Origin: Novosphingobium sp. TH158
Lineage (GTDB): Bacteria > Pseudomonadota > Alphaproteobacteria > Sphingomonadales > Sphingomonadaceae
NCBI RefSeq assembly: GCF_002855555.1
Contig: NZ_PKRT01000001.1
Location: 2,446,001 to 2,510,000, forward strand
Reading direction: 5' to 3'
DNA: 64,000 bases
The first letter of the stretch is position 1; every line of letters begins with the position of its first letter. The notes under the pieces were generated by a model. It saw only the letters and a list, made by a program, of their open reading frames with translations, was not told where the DNA came from and ran no database searches. Shown here one piece after another: positions 9,132 to 25,521 of the stretch. The position numbers and the translations under genes were made by a program.

Positions 9132-10511
9132 TCAGGCCGGAACCAGCCCCAGCCGCTCGCGCCGCCACCAGCGCCAGCCCAGCAATGCGGCCACCACGAC
9201 CAGCCCCGCCATCAGCCCGATCCACACGCCGACCCCCTCCAGCGGGGTGCCGAGGCCGAGCCAGGCGGCAACGGCGAAACCGACCAGCCAGTAGCCCGAA
9301 AGCGCGATGATCATCGGCCACTTGGTATCCTGCAGGCCGCGCAGGGCGCCTGCCGCAACGGTCTGCACGCCATCGAACAGCTGGAAGGCTGCGGCGATGA
9401 CGAGGTATTGCAGCGCGAAGGCGACCACCTGCGCGTTTTCGGCCGCATCGGGATCGACATAGGCCGAGATGATCAGGCGCGGCGCGCCCAGCATGGCGGC
9501 AATGGCGATCACCTGGGCGGCAAGGCAGACGCCGAACACCGCAAGCCCCGCGCGCGCCACGCCCTGCCGGTCTCCCGCGCCATAGTGATAGCCCACGCGG
9601 ATCGTCGCGGCCTGGCCGATGCCATAGGGGATCTGGAAGAAGGCGGCGGCGACTTGCAGGGCGATGGTGTGCGCCGCCAGTTCCGCCGCGCCCAGGTTGC
9701 CCATCAGGTAAGCGGCCGATCCGAACAACCCGCCTTCCGCCATCACCGTGAGCGCAATGGGGATGCCCAGCCGCACCATGGTTTTCAGCCGCGACCATTC
9801 GGGCCGCCAGATCCGCCCCCAGATATGGGTGCGGCGCATCCGCCGGTCGGTCTGGATGACGACGATATAGGCCAGCATGGTGATCACGGCGGTGATCAGG
9901 CTGGACAGCGCCGAGCCGGGCAGGCCGAGCGCGGGGAAGCCGAAATGGCCGAAGACCAGCGCGAAGTTGCCGATCACGTTGACGAGGATCGCCAGCGCCG
10001 TGATTAGCGTGGCGAACACCGGCTTGCCCATGGTCGAAACGAAGGTGCGCAGCACGTTGCCGACGATCATCGGCAGCAGCGCGAAGCTCAGGATCGTCAG
10101 GAACTCCTGCGCCATCGCGGCGATCTTCGGGTCCTGCCCGGTGGCCAGCATGATGGCGTGGCCGAACTGGCAGACTACCATGCCCACCGCCGCGCAGAGC
10201 AGGCTGAGCCACAGGGCCATGCGCATGGTGCGGCGCACTTCGCGCACCGAATGCCGCTTGTGCCCCAGCTCTGCCGCGATCAGCGGGGCCGCGGCGCCGG
10301 TGAGGCCCAGCAGCCCCCAATTGACCAGCATGAAGATCGACACGGCCAGGCTCGATGCCGCCAGCGCCTCCTGCCCCAGCCGGGCGACGAAGATCACGTC
10401 GCTGGCATAGACCGCCATCTGCAACAGGTTGGCAAGCGCCAGCGGCCCCGCCAGTCGCAGGGTCGCGCCGATTTCCGCGCGCATGGGAGAAGGGGTGCCG
10501 GTCTGCGCCAT
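9132..10511 (-). CDS. MATE-family multidrug/Na+ antiporter
   Basis: From the ATG at 10511 (MAQTGTPSPM) the protein has 459 residues, the normal MATE length; the open frame extends further upstream but without transmembrane character. About twelve hydrophobic segments are visible in two homologous halves, with the typical start LRLAGPLALANLLQMAVYASD. NorM-like proteins export cationic drugs in exchange for Na+ or H+. It is divergent from the cytochrome gene at 10641 and its stop is 60 bp from the groESL promoter. Confidence 0.9.
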   Translation of the reverse strand: MAQTGTPSPMRAEIGATLRLAGPLALANLLQMAVYASDVIFVARLGQEALAASSLAVSIFMLVNWGLLGLTGAAAPLIAAELGHKRHSVREVRRTMRMALWLSLLCAAVGMVVCQFGHAIMLATGQDPKIAAMAQEFLTILSFALLPMIVGNVLRTFVSTMGKPVFATLITALAILVNVIGNFALVFGHFGFPALGLPGSALSSLITAVITMLAYIVVIQTDRRMRRTHIWGRIWRPEWSRLKTMVRLGIPIALTVMAEGGLFGSAAYLMGNLGAAELAAHTIALQVAAAFFQIPYGIGQAATIRVGYHYGAGDRQGVARAGLAVFGVCLAAQVIAIAAMLGAPRLIISAYVDPDAAENAQVVAFALQYLVIAAAFQLFDGVQTVAAGALRGLQDTKWPMIIALSGYWLVGFAVAAWLGLGTPLEGVGVWIGLMAGLVVVAALLGWRWWRRERLGLVPA

Positions 10512-10640
10512 GGAGCCGGACCGGATAGGCGCTGGTTGCGCAAAGGGAAAGCGCGGATGCACAGAAGGCGCGTGGCGGGGCGTTGACGGAAAATCCGGCG
10601 CGGCGCATGGAGGCGCACCCCGTTCAACAAGGAGCGCCCG

Positions 10641-11072
10641 ATGCGCAAGTTCTTTGCCCCTGCCCTGTTGCTCGCCCTGGCAGCCTGTGGTGGCGGTGCC
10701 GACAAGGCCGATGCCCCTGCCGAGACCGCTGCCGATACGCCTGCCGCGCCGAGCCCGGCCGAAACCGGCCCGAGCCTTGCCTCTGCCCCTGCCGCTTTCG
10801 GCCAGTGCGCCGCCTGCCATGCGATCAAGCCCGATGCCAACGGCGTCGGCCCGACGCTGTTCGGCGTGGTCGGCCGCAAGGCGGGAAGCATGACGGGCTA
10901 TGCCTATTCCCCGGCGATGACCGCCTCGGGCCTGACCTGGGACGAAGCGACGCTCGATGCCTACCTGGCCGATCCGCGCGCCAAGGTGCCGGGCACCAAG
11001 ATGGTCTATGCCGGCCAGCCCGATGCGGCCAAACGCAAGGAACTGATCGATTTCCTCAAGACGCTGAAATAG
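10641..11072 (+). CDS. Lipoprotein c-type cytochrome (cytochrome c2-like)
   Basis: The 143-residue protein has a lipobox (LALAAC, Cys16), an Ala/Pro-rich linker and one class I cytochrome c domain. The haem site is C56-A-A-C59-H60 and the probable sixth ligand is Met121 in PGTKM. NGVGPTLFGVVGRKAG and the final RKELIDFLKTLK helix are typical of cytochrome c2/c552. It likely carries electrons on the outer face of the inner membrane. A good ribosome-binding site (AAGGAG) precedes the ATG. It stands alone and is convergent with 11092-11832. Confidence 0.92.
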   Translation: MRKFFAPALLLALAACGGGADKADAPAETAADTPAAPSPAETGPSLASAPAAFGQCAACHAIKPDANGVGPTLFGVVGRKAGSMTGYAYSPAMTASGLTWDEATLDAYLADPRAKVPGTKMVYAGQPDAAKRKELIDFLKTLK

Positions 11073-11091
11073 CGCCCGCCCTCGGCCGGGC

Positions 11092-11832
11092 TCAACAGGG
11101 CTCGGCGATTGCCGCGCTGGCGCGGGCAAGCTGGCCCTCGCTGGCGAAAGGCACCTGGATGCGCCCGCTTTCCAGCGGATCGCCCAGGATCGGCTGCATG
11201 ACGATCCGGCCGTCGAGCCGGATATCGAGCGGCAGGTTGAGCGAGTTCTGCGAGACCTGCCGCAGCGCCTTTGCCCCGCGCGGATCGAAGGCGATGGTCA
11301 GCGCCATGGTACCCGGCGCAGCACGGCCCGATTGCCTTGCCACCACGCCCGCCTTGCAGGCCCGCACCGGGCCGATCCACAGACCCTGCGCCATGGGCGC
11401 GGTGCGCGCCGCCGATGCCGCCTCGTAAGCGGCAATGGCCGAGACCGCGCGGGTGGCGGACTGGTTTAGCGTGGCGACCGTGCAGGTGGGGAAGGCCTTT
11501 TGCGTGGTATCGCGCCAGAAAGCCTCGACACCCCGCGCATCGAGATCGTGCCCCTTTACCTGCATGCCCCAGATGCCGCGGTCGCGCCCGATCGCATTGT
11601 CCAGCCGGTCTGCCAGGTCGGTATAGCGGCGGCGGGTGGCCAGCGGCACCTTGTGCAGCGCGCAATTATCGAGGAACCCGGCATAACGGCGCGCGTCATT
11701 CAGCCGCGCCTGCAGGTCTGCCGGGTATTCCAGCGGCAGGCCGGGAAGCGGCAGGGGCGCGGCGGGCTTTGCCAGGGCCGAGGGGGCCAGCAGCAGCGGG
11801 GCAAGGGCGATCAGGACAACCGGACGGGACAT
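11092..11832 (-). CDS. Secreted protein with SecDF P1-head-like domain
   Basis: The 246-residue protein has a signal peptide (cleavage after PSALA). Residues about 30-130 are helical and unassigned, with cysteines near 56 and 117. The C-terminal part (FDPRGAKALRQVS, then LPLDIRLDGRIVMQPIL) resembles the P1 head subdomain of SecD, where FTxxGxxxFxxxT is followed by LAIVLDGxVxSAPxI. There are no transmembrane helices beyond the signal peptide, so it is not a translocase subunit. It sits downstream of rplL but behind that operon's terminator. Function is unknown. Confidence 0.65.
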   Translation of the reverse strand: MSRPVVLIALAPLLLAPSALAKPAAPLPLPGLPLEYPADLQARLNDARRYAGFLDNCALHKVPLATRRRYTDLADRLDNAIGRDRGIWGMQVKGHDLDARGVEAFWRDTTQKAFPTCTVATLNQSATRAVSAIAAYEAASAARTAPMAQGLWIGPVRACKAGVVARQSGRAAPGTMALTIAFDPRGAKALRQVSQNSLNLPLDIRLDGRIVMQPILGDPLESGRIQVPFASEGQLARASAAIAEPC

Positions 11833-11876
11833 GAGCTTCGCGCCTTGCTGCAGGGCCGATGAGAGGAGGATGAACG

Positions 11877-11905
11877 AAAAGGGCGGCCCCGAAGGACCGC
11901 CCTTT
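11877..11905 (-). terminator. Terminator of rplJ-rplL, likely bidirectional
   Basis: A GGGCGG(T/C)CC stem with a TTCG-type loop is flanked by AAA and TTTT on both sides. It lies 26 bp after the rplL stop. Confidence 0.85.
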
Positions 11906-11930
11906 CCTGTTTGCGAGAACTCGCGAAGTC

Positions 11931-12308
11931 TTACTTGACTTCGACGGTGCCGCCGGCGCCGGTGATCTTGGCAGCGATGTCGTCGGCTTCAGCCTTCGAA
12001 ACGCCTTCCTTGATCGCCTTCGGAGCGGCTTCCACCAGCGCCTTGGCTTCGGTCAGGCCGAGCGAGGTGATCGCGCGGACTTCCTTGATGACGGCGATCT
12101 TGTTGCCGCCGTCGCCGGTCAGGATGACGTCGAATTCGGTCTTTTCTTCGACCGCTTCAGCAGCAGCGCCACCGCCAGCGGGGGCAGCAACGGCAACGGC
12201 AGCAGCGGCGCTGACGCCCCATGCTTCTTCCAGGGCCTTGGCAAGGTCAGCCGCCTCGAGGACGGTCAGCTTCGAAAGTTCTTCAACAAGCTTGGCGATA
12301 TCGGCCAT
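11931..12308 (-). CDS. rplL: Ribosomal protein bL12 (L7/L12)
   Basis: The 125-residue stalk protein recruits translational GTPases. It has the N-terminal dimerisation helix ([15 protein letters not shown]), the flexible Ala/Gly hinge and the C-terminal domain ([40 protein letters not shown]). It follows rplJ by 66 bp; this spacer holds a 7-bp hairpin (12334-12353). rpoB does not follow it, unlike the canonical operon. Confidence 0.98.
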   Translation of the reverse strand: MADIAKLVEELSKLTVLEAADLAKALEEAWGVSAAAAVAVAAPAGGGAAAEAVEEKTEFDVILTGDGGNKIAVIKEVRAITSLGLTEAKALVEAAPKAIKEGVSKAEADDIAAKITGAGGTVEVK

Positions 12309-12374
12309 GATGTTTCACTCCAGATTGATGTGGCCGGAACAGGGATGTTCCGGTGGAAAGTTGAATGCGTCTTA

Positions 12375-12884
12375 TCAAGCAGCCTTGGCGTATGCGCCGA
12401 AGACGCGGGCCAGCTTCGCCGCCGGAGCGGTGGTGAGCTGGGCGATCTTCGTGGCAGGCGCCTGGATAAGCCCGATGAGGGTGCCGCGCAGTTCGTCGAG
12501 CGAGGGCATCGAGGCGAGCGCCTTGACACCTTCGGGGGTCAGAACCTGGGTACCCATCGAACCGCCAACGATTTCGATCTTGTCGTTGGCCTTGGCGAAC
12601 TCGACAACGGCCTTGGCCGCCGCGACCGGATCTTCCGAAGAAGCCAGCGCCGTCGGGCCGGTGAGGAATTCACCGATGCCGACGTAGTTCGTGTCCTGGA
12701 TGGCAAGCTTGGCAAGACGGTTCTTCGCAACCTTGTAAGTCGCACCCGCATCGCGAATCTTCGTGCGCAGCTCGGTGGACTGCGCCACCGAGAGACCCAG
12801 GTTGCGGGTGACGACCACCACGCCGGCCTGGTTGAAGACCGCGTTGAGCGAAGCGACCGATTCGGCTTTCTGCGAACGATCCAT
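12375..12884 (-). CDS. rplJ: Ribosomal protein uL10
   Basis: The 169-residue protein anchors L7/L12 dimers to the ribosomal stalk. The start [17 protein letters not shown] and the segment [13 protein letters not shown] are typical, and the Ala-rich C-terminus is the L12-binding helix. It is the first gene of a two-gene operon with rplL and has a long, structured leader (12885-13130). Ribosome-binding site AAGGAGTAAGGC precedes the ATG. Confidence 0.98.
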   Translation of the reverse strand: MDRSQKAESVASLNAVFNQAGVVVVTRNLGLSVAQSTELRTKIRDAGATYKVAKNRLAKLAIQDTNYVGIGEFLTGPTALASSEDPVAAAKAVVEFAKANDKIEIVGGSMGTQVLTPEGVKALASMPSLDELRGTLIGLIQAPATKIAQLTTAPAAKLARVFGAYAKAA

Positions 12885-13130
12885 GCCTTACTCCTTCACA
12901 CATGGCTGCACGGGAAATGCCCCTGCAACCGGCTACGTTGTCCCATGCGCCGAAGCACACGGGGCGAGTCCGTCGATGGGGGAAGGAGCTGCGGAAAACC
13001 GCAGACTTGGCACCGCACCCGCAATCGGGCGAAGGGCCGTGGAATCTCTTTTCCCCGTCTAGGCTGCAAATTAAGGTGGAAGCCACCAGCAACTGTCTCG
13101 GACGGATGATCGGCAGCACGGGGCCACCGG
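12885..13130 (-). promoter_or_regulatory. Probable L10 autoregulatory mRNA leader
   Basis: About 245 nt lie between the predicted promoter and rplJ with no gene in them. The minus-strand RNA has several pairings, for example CTGCGGTTTTCCGCAG and TGGTGGCTTCCACC. In many bacteria L10-L12 binds such a leader and represses rplJL translation. Assignment rests on position, length and hairpins; I cannot confirm a match to the Rfam L10 leader model. Confidence 0.45.
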
Positions 13131-13141
13131 TCAGGTCCGCG

Positions 13142-13169
13142 CCATTAGCAGCATGGCCGCACGAGTCAA
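13142..13169 (-). promoter_or_regulatory. Promoter of rplJL
   Basis: On the minus strand TTGACT (13169-13164) and TAATGG (13147-13142) are separated by 16 bp. It is a good sigma-70 type match and explains transcription independent of rplKA. Confidence 0.6.
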
Positions 13170-13246
13170 GGATCTGCGCGGCTCAACGCTTCGTTAACCA
13201 TATGCTGCCATCCCGCCTTCTACGTGATTGTCCGTGAAGGGGTGCC

Positions 13247-13891
13247 ATGACTACGACCGTTGAAAGCCAGGTGCGAAGCGCGGCGCCTTCGTGGCTTACC
13301 CCGCGCTTTGCCGACCGTGCCGAGCAGGTGGCCATCGTCATCCTGTGGGGCATCCTCGCCTGGCGCGTCGAGTTTTCCGACAATCCCTGGGCGCCGCTGC
13401 TGCTGCTTTCGGAATCGACCATCGCCTTCTTCACCCTGATCCGCCGCCCGACCGAGAAGCTGTCGATGCGGCTGGGCGACTGGCTGCTGGCCATGACCGC
13501 CACCTGCGCCGGCCTGCTGGTGGTGCCGGGCGTGGTGCTGGTGGAAGCGCTGGTGCCGCTGGCCGTGCTGCTGTTCATCGGCGGCAACCTGTTCCAGCTG
13601 TGGGCCAAGCTGGTGCTGCGCCGCTCCTTCGGTGTCGCGCCGGCCAACCGCGGAGTGAAGATTTCCGGCCCTTACCGCTATGTCCGCCACCCGATGTACC
13701 TGGGCTACGGCATCGTCCACCTGTCGCTGCTGCTGCTGATGTTCTGGCCGCTCAACATCGTGATCTACGCCATCGGCTGGTGGGCGCAGATCCTGCGCAT
13801 CCTTGCCGAGGAGCGCGTGCTGAGCCAGGACCCGGCCTACGCCGAATACATGAAGCAGGTGAAGTGGCGCCTGATCCCCGGGGTGTTCTGA
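13247..13891 (+). CDS. Isoprenylcysteine/phospholipid methyltransferase-family membrane protein
   Basis: The 214-residue protein has about five transmembrane segments and the C-terminal signature GPYRYVRHPMYLGY followed by an LAEERVL segment. These are SAM-binding elements of the ICMT/PEMT superfamily. The family methylates lipids or prenylated thiols in the membrane; bacterial members are mostly uncharacterised, so the substrate is unknown. It is divergent from rplJ and ends with a strong terminator. Confidence 0.8.
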   Translation: MTTTVESQVRSAAPSWLTPRFADRAEQVAIVILWGILAWRVEFSDNPWAPLLLLSESTIAFFTLIRRPTEKLSMRLGDWLLAMTATCAGLLVVPGVVLVEALVPLAVLLFIGGNLFQLWAKLVLRRSFGVAPANRGVKISGPYRYVRHPMYLGYGIVHLSLLLLMFWPLNIVIYAIGWWAQILRILAEERVLSQDPAYAEYMKQVKWRLIPGVF

Positions 13892-13923
13892 GGGCCCTTT
13901 CGCCAACCGATACGCCATACGTC

Positions 13924-13960
13924 AAAGGGCGGCGCCTTGGGGGGAAGGCGCCGCCCTTTT
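13924..13960 (+). terminator. Strong terminator after methyltransferase gene
   Basis: A perfect 12-bp stem (GGGCGGCGCCTT with AAGGCGCCGCCC) has a G6 loop and a TTTT tail, with AAA on the other side. Confidence 0.9.
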
Positions 13961-14022
13961 GCCATCGGCCGGCGCGGGGGGCGGGGTTCGCCAGCCGGGC
14001 GAATTTCAGGCGGGAAGGCAGC

Positions 14023-14268
14023 TCATGCGCCCTGCCCGCCATTGTCGAAGCCCAGCAGGTCGCCCGGCTGGCATTCCAGGACTTCGCAGATCGCTTCCAG
14101 CGTCGAGAAGCGGATCGCCTTGGCCTTGCCGGTCTTGAGGATCGACAGGTTGGCGAGGGTGATGTCCACCTTGGCCGCCAGTTCGGTGAGCGTCATGCGG
14201 CGGGCGTGGAGCAGGTCGTCGAGCCTGACCACGATGCGCGTCCGTTCTTCGGTTTCCTCGCCCATCAC
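14023..14268 (-). CDS. XRE-family (Cro/CI-type) transcriptional regulator
   Basis: The 81-residue protein is almost entirely one helix-turn-helix domain (MTLTELAAKVDITLANLSILKT). Short XRE proteins of this kind are usually found directly after a DUF2975 membrane protein, as here, with start and stop overlapping by 4 bp. It is the last gene of a probable operon that starts with two micropeptides. It may repress that operon through the palindrome at 15150-15161. Confidence 0.88.
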   Translation of the reverse strand: MMGEETEERTRIVVRLDDLLHARRMTLTELAAKVDITLANLSILKTGKAKAIRFSTLEAICEVLECQPGDLLGFDNGGQGA

Positions 14269-14822
14269 ACGGTCCCTTCCAGGTCTTCGCGCATCTTCGC
14301 GCCTTCGCGGAACACGCGGGCAAGGATGAACAGGAGGAGCGCCATCAGGATGCCGCCGAGGCCGATGCCGACGTCGAGACCGCCCCTGCGAAACATGTGC
14401 GTGAGATATCCGGCCAGTGCGCCGCCCGGGATCGAGGCGACCTGTGCGACCACGCTCATCCAGCCCATGCGTTCAAGGCGGGTTGCATTGCCGGGATTGA
14501 ACGCATCGCCCGAGCCGACACTGTCGATGATCGCGCGCAGTTCGCGCAGCCAGAAATAGGCCAGCGCCAGAAAGGCGGCAAAGAACGCCAGCAGCACGGC
14601 GATAGCCAGGACGATTCCCGGCCCGGGGTTGCTCACGGCATGATGCGAGATGCGGACGATCACCTCGTCCTGCATGAACGGCAGGCTGACGGCGACGATG
14701 GCAAGGATACTGCCGAAGATGGCCGACAGCACCATGATCATGTTCACCAGCACGCGCGCCGATGTCAGCAGCCAGTCGCGCCGGGGCAGGGCGGAGGGAG
14801 GGGCGATGTTGTCTTGGTCCAC
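14265..14822 (-). CDS. DUF2975 family membrane protein
   Basis: The 185-residue protein has four hydrophobic segments (about 22-48, 65-95, 125-145, 150-172), the topology of DUF2975 proteins. It contains the family-like loop IDSVGSGDAFNPGNATRL between helices 2 and 3. Function is unknown; the constant link with a small XRE regulator suggests a membrane sensor or a partner that controls it. It overlaps the XRE gene by 4 bp. Confidence 0.8.
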   Translation of the reverse strand: MDQDNIAPPSALPRRDWLLTSARVLVNMIMVLSAIFGSILAIVAVSLPFMQDEVIVRISHHAVSNPGPGIVLAIAVLLAFFAAFLALAYFWLRELRAIIDSVGSGDAFNPGNATRLERMGWMSVVAQVASIPGGALAGYLTHMFRRGGLDVGIGLGGILMALLLFILARVFREGAKMREDLEGTV

Positions 14823-14868
14823 GGGGTCCTCCGGCAGGTGCAGGATCGGGGGCGATCAGGCAGGACGA

Positions 14869-14976
14869 TCAGGCGACGGCCGGGGCCAGCGTCGTTGCCC
14901 ACAGCAGGGTCGAGACGTGCAGGGCAATGGCGATGGCGGTGGCGCGGGCGAGGATCGGGCTCATGGCGGATTTCAT
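14869..14976 (-). CDS. Micropeptide, 35 aa, hydrophobic
   Basis: The ATG at 14976 opens a 35-codon frame with one hydrophobic segment (about residues 7-32). It lies 46 bp upstream of DUF2975 on the same strand and 23 bp after the next micropeptide. Its motif LLWATTLAPA resembles ALWAPTISPA in that neighbour, so the two look like paralogues. AAGGAAA precedes the start. It may be a membrane peptide, but length alone makes the call uncertain. Confidence 0.5.
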   Translation of the reverse strand: MKSAMSPILARATAIAIALHVSTLLWATTLAPAVA

Positions 14977-14999
14977 GGCGGGGTTTCCTTGAACGGGGG

Positions 15000-15128
15000 T
15001 CATGCCAGCGTGTGCAGCGCGAGCGCGGCATCGCTGGTGAGGCGGGCGGGACTGATCGTCGGGGCCCAGAGCGCGAAGACCATCACGGCGGCCATCAGCG
15101 CGGCGAGAGGGGACTTGGTTGCGGTCAT
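15000..15128 (-). CDS. Micropeptide, 42 aa, hydrophobic
   Basis: The ATG at 15128 follows GGAGAACGATCA, a good ribosome-binding site, and encodes 42 residues with one hydrophobic segment (SPLAALMAAVMVFALWAP). It is the first open frame after the strong promoter at 15161-15189. Its motif LWAxTxxPA is shared with the next micropeptide. No known family is recognised. Confidence 0.55.
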   Translation of the reverse strand: MTATKSPLAALMAAVMVFALWAPTISPARLTSDAALALHTLA

Positions 15129-15149
15129 TGATCGTTCTCCGATAATCTC

Positions 15150-15161
15150 AATATCGATATT
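15150..15161. promoter_or_regulatory. Palindromic operator candidate for the XRE operon
   Basis: AATATCGATATT is a perfect 12-bp palindrome that overlaps the downstream edge of the -10 element. A related half site, AATATCGA, is at 15197-15204, upstream of the -35. Both suit autoregulation by the XRE protein encoded at 14023-14268. Confidence 0.55.
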
Positions 15162-15189
15162 CAATAAGCCGAGTCGCATTTATTGTCAA
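15161..15189 (-). promoter_or_regulatory. Promoter of micropeptide-DUF2975-XRE operon
   Basis: On the minus strand a perfect -35 (TTGACA, 15189-15184) is 17 bp from TATTGA (15166-15161). The region is strikingly AT-rich for this genome. Confidence 0.7.
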
Positions 15190-15288
15190 TCAATAATATC
15201 GAAAAACAATATGTGATGCATCGATTCTCGAAAAAGCGCGGATGCTTCGGCCCTTGCCCTGGCCTTGCCGGCGTGGAATGGCGCGCCG

Positions 15289-16359
15289 ATGCAGGCTGAC
15301 CCATCCCGACCGGCGCGCGGTCCCTTCGGCACCGGTCCGGACACGCTTGTCAGCGTTCAGTACCTGCGCGCTCTGGCTGCCCTGATGGTGCTGGTAACCC
15401 ACGGCGTCGGGCCGGCGGGCGGGCCTGTGCAGGCGCTCGGCGCGGGCGTGGACCTGTTCTTCCTGATCAGCGGCTTCATCATGATCGTCACCACGGGCGA
15501 GCAGACCACGCCGCGCACCTTCATGATCCGGCGCATCGTGCGGGTGGTGCCGCTATACTGGCTGCTGACCCTGCTGGCCGTTCTGACCGCCCGTTACATC
15601 CCGATGTTCCATTACCCGATCGCCTGGTGGCAGGCGCTGGCAAGCTTCCTGTTCGTGCCGGTGGCAAGCGCATGGAACCCCGAAATGGCGCGGCCGGTGA
15701 TCGGTCTGGGCTGGACGCTTAACCACGAGATGCAGTTCTACGCGCTCTTCGCCGCTGCCCTGTTCCTGCCGTGCCGCTGGCTGCCCTGGGTGGTTGGCGG
15801 GACGATCTGCCTGCTGGTGGCGGCGGGCATTGTCCTGGCTCCGTCATCGCCGGCAGCGGCCTTCTGGCTGGATCCGGTCAAGCTGGAGTTCGTCGCGGGC
15901 ATTGTCGTGGCCGTGGCGTGGCAGCGGCGGGTGCGGCTCGCGCGTCTTGCGGCAATCTTCGCGCTGCTGGGCGCGCTGGGCATCGGGCTGCTTGCTGCCG
16001 GGCTGCTGGGGGTGCCGGGCAACCCCCAACGCCCTCTGCTGATGGGGCTGTTCGTGCCCGTGCTCTGCCTGGCGCTGTGGCTTGAACAGACCGGCCGCCT
16101 GCCGCGCTGGCGCTGGGCCATGCTGCTCGGCGATGCGAGCTATTCGATCTACCTGTGCCAGTTCTTCGTCCTCCTGGCCTTCGCCGGGCTGGAACTGCGC
16201 CTGGGTGCGCCGCCGATGCTGCGCCTGCCTTTCGTGCTGGCCGGCGGCATCGCGCTGGGACTGGTGGTGCATTTCGCCTTCGAGCGGCCGGTCCACCGCG
16301 CCCTGCTCGAACGGCTGCGGATCGGGCGCGCTGGCAGCACATCGCTCGCCCCGGCCTGA
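15289..16359 (+). CDS. Acyltransferase family 3 (OafA/YrhL-like) membrane protein
   Basis: About 356 residues with ten or so hydrophobic segments. The start LVSVQYLRALAALMVLVTHG followed by LFFLISGFIM is the signature of family 3 acyltransferases, with the catalytic His in VTHG. These enzymes O-acetylate or otherwise acylate surface glycans or antibiotics. I chose the ATG at 15289; a TTG at 15265 is also in frame, and neither has a strong ribosome-binding site. It is divergent from the XRE operon and ends just before the rpoB promoter. Confidence 0.88.
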   Translation: MQADPSRPARGPFGTGPDTLVSVQYLRALAALMVLVTHGVGPAGGPVQALGAGVDLFFLISGFIMIVTTGEQTTPRTFMIRRIVRVVPLYWLLTLLAVLTARYIPMFHYPIAWWQALASFLFVPVASAWNPEMARPVIGLGWTLNHEMQFYALFAAALFLPCRWLPWVVGGTICLLVAAGIVLAPSSPAAAFWLDPVKLEFVAGIVVAVAWQRRVRLARLAAIFALLGALGIGLLAAGLLGVPGNPQRPLLMGLFVPVLCLALWLEQTGRLPRWRWAMLLGDASYSIYLCQFFVLLAFAGLELRLGAPPMLRLPFVLAGGIALGLVVHFAFERPVHRALLERLRIGRAGSTSLAPA

Positions 16360-16382
16360 GCCGCGAAAACCGCGCCCGGCGT

Positions 16383-16411
16383 TTGACTCAAAGGCCCCTC
16401 GCGCCTATAGG
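16383..16411 (+). promoter_or_regulatory. Promoter of rpoBC
   Basis: TTGACT (16383-16388) and TATAGG (16406-16411) are exactly 17 bp apart, giving a leader of about 230 nt before rpoB. This gives rpoBC a promoter of its own, away from rplJL. Confidence 0.7.
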
Positions 16412-16573
16412 CGGCCCCTCGCTCGGCGCTTCGAGCAAGGGTTCCCCATGCGCAGGGGGTTCCCACGGAAGGAGGCGGCGGGTTTTCCATCTGACGCGAC
16501 AGGCTGCAGGCCATGCCCGTTCCCCCGTGGGGAAAGGTGCGTGTGCTGTGTGGCCTTTTGTCGTCTCCTGATG

Positions 16574-16603
16574 GTGCCATTCGTTGCGCGTGGCACAGTT
16601 TTT
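16574..16603 (+). terminator. Attenuator-like hairpin in rpoB leader
   Basis: GTGCCA and TGGCAC form a 6-bp stem with an 11-nt loop, followed directly by AGTTTTT, 45 nt before the rpoB start. It has the form of a weak intrinsic terminator. The leader further upstream also has a GGGTTCCCC/GGGGGTTCCC-type pairing. Confidence 0.4.
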
Positions 16604-16647
16604 CCGCCGGATTTCCGGCATTTTAGAGCAAAGAGGCAAGACCCCTC

Positions 16648-20820
<4,173 letters not shown>

Positions 20821-20894
20821 GCGGAACGGGGCGGCCGGCGCCGCCCCTTCCAGCCACTCCGCCCACAGAATTTCACCCGTAAGGGAAAAGAACC

Positions 20895-25175
<4,281 letters not shown>

Positions 25176-25210
25176 GCTCCTCGCCCGCACCTTCCGGGTG
25201 ACGCAAAACA

Positions 25211-25243
25211 AAAACCCCGCCGGTTCGCGCCGGCGGGGTTTTT
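25211..25243. terminator. Bidirectional terminator after rpoC
   Basis: AAAACCCCGCCGG and CCGGCGGGGTTTTT form a near-perfect stem with a 6-nt loop; A-runs and T-runs on both sides let it serve rpoC and the minus-strand operon that ends at 25292. Confidence 0.92.
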
Positions 25244-25291
25244 CGTTGTCGAACGCCAGGACCGCGCCCGCCCTGAACGGGTGAGGCGGGC

Positions 25292-25501
25292 CTATTTCGT
25301 GGTGAACTGCCCCGCCTGAGCGCGGAAATTGGCGCGGGCAAAGGCGCGGGCATCATTGGCCGTGCGGAACCGTTCGTCCTGCAAGTTGGCCGAGATGAGC
25401 GGGTAGCCCTGCGAGTTGTAGCGCGTTTCGCGCACAGTCAGGCGGTAATCGCCCTGGGCATCCTTGGCGATGAGGAACGGATGCGAGGTTTCCTTGCGCA
25501 T
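25292..25501 (-). CDS. Small protein in cold-shock/IF-1 operon (69 aa)
   Basis: I do not recognise a family. The 69-residue protein is soluble, charged and has no Cys; it reads like a compact alpha/beta fold (DYRLTVRETRYNSQGYPLISANLQ, then an Ala/Arg-rich helix NDARAFARANFRA). It is the last of four co-directional genes (csp, infA-like, 63-aa, 69-aa), 20 bp after its neighbour. A role in RNA or stress physiology is inferred only from context. Confidence 0.7.
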   Translation of the reverse strand: MRKETSHPFLIAKDAQGDYRLTVRETRYNSQGYPLISANLQDERFRTANDARAFARANFRAQAGQFTTK

Positions 25502-25521
25502 GGTGGCAATCCTTTGCTGGT

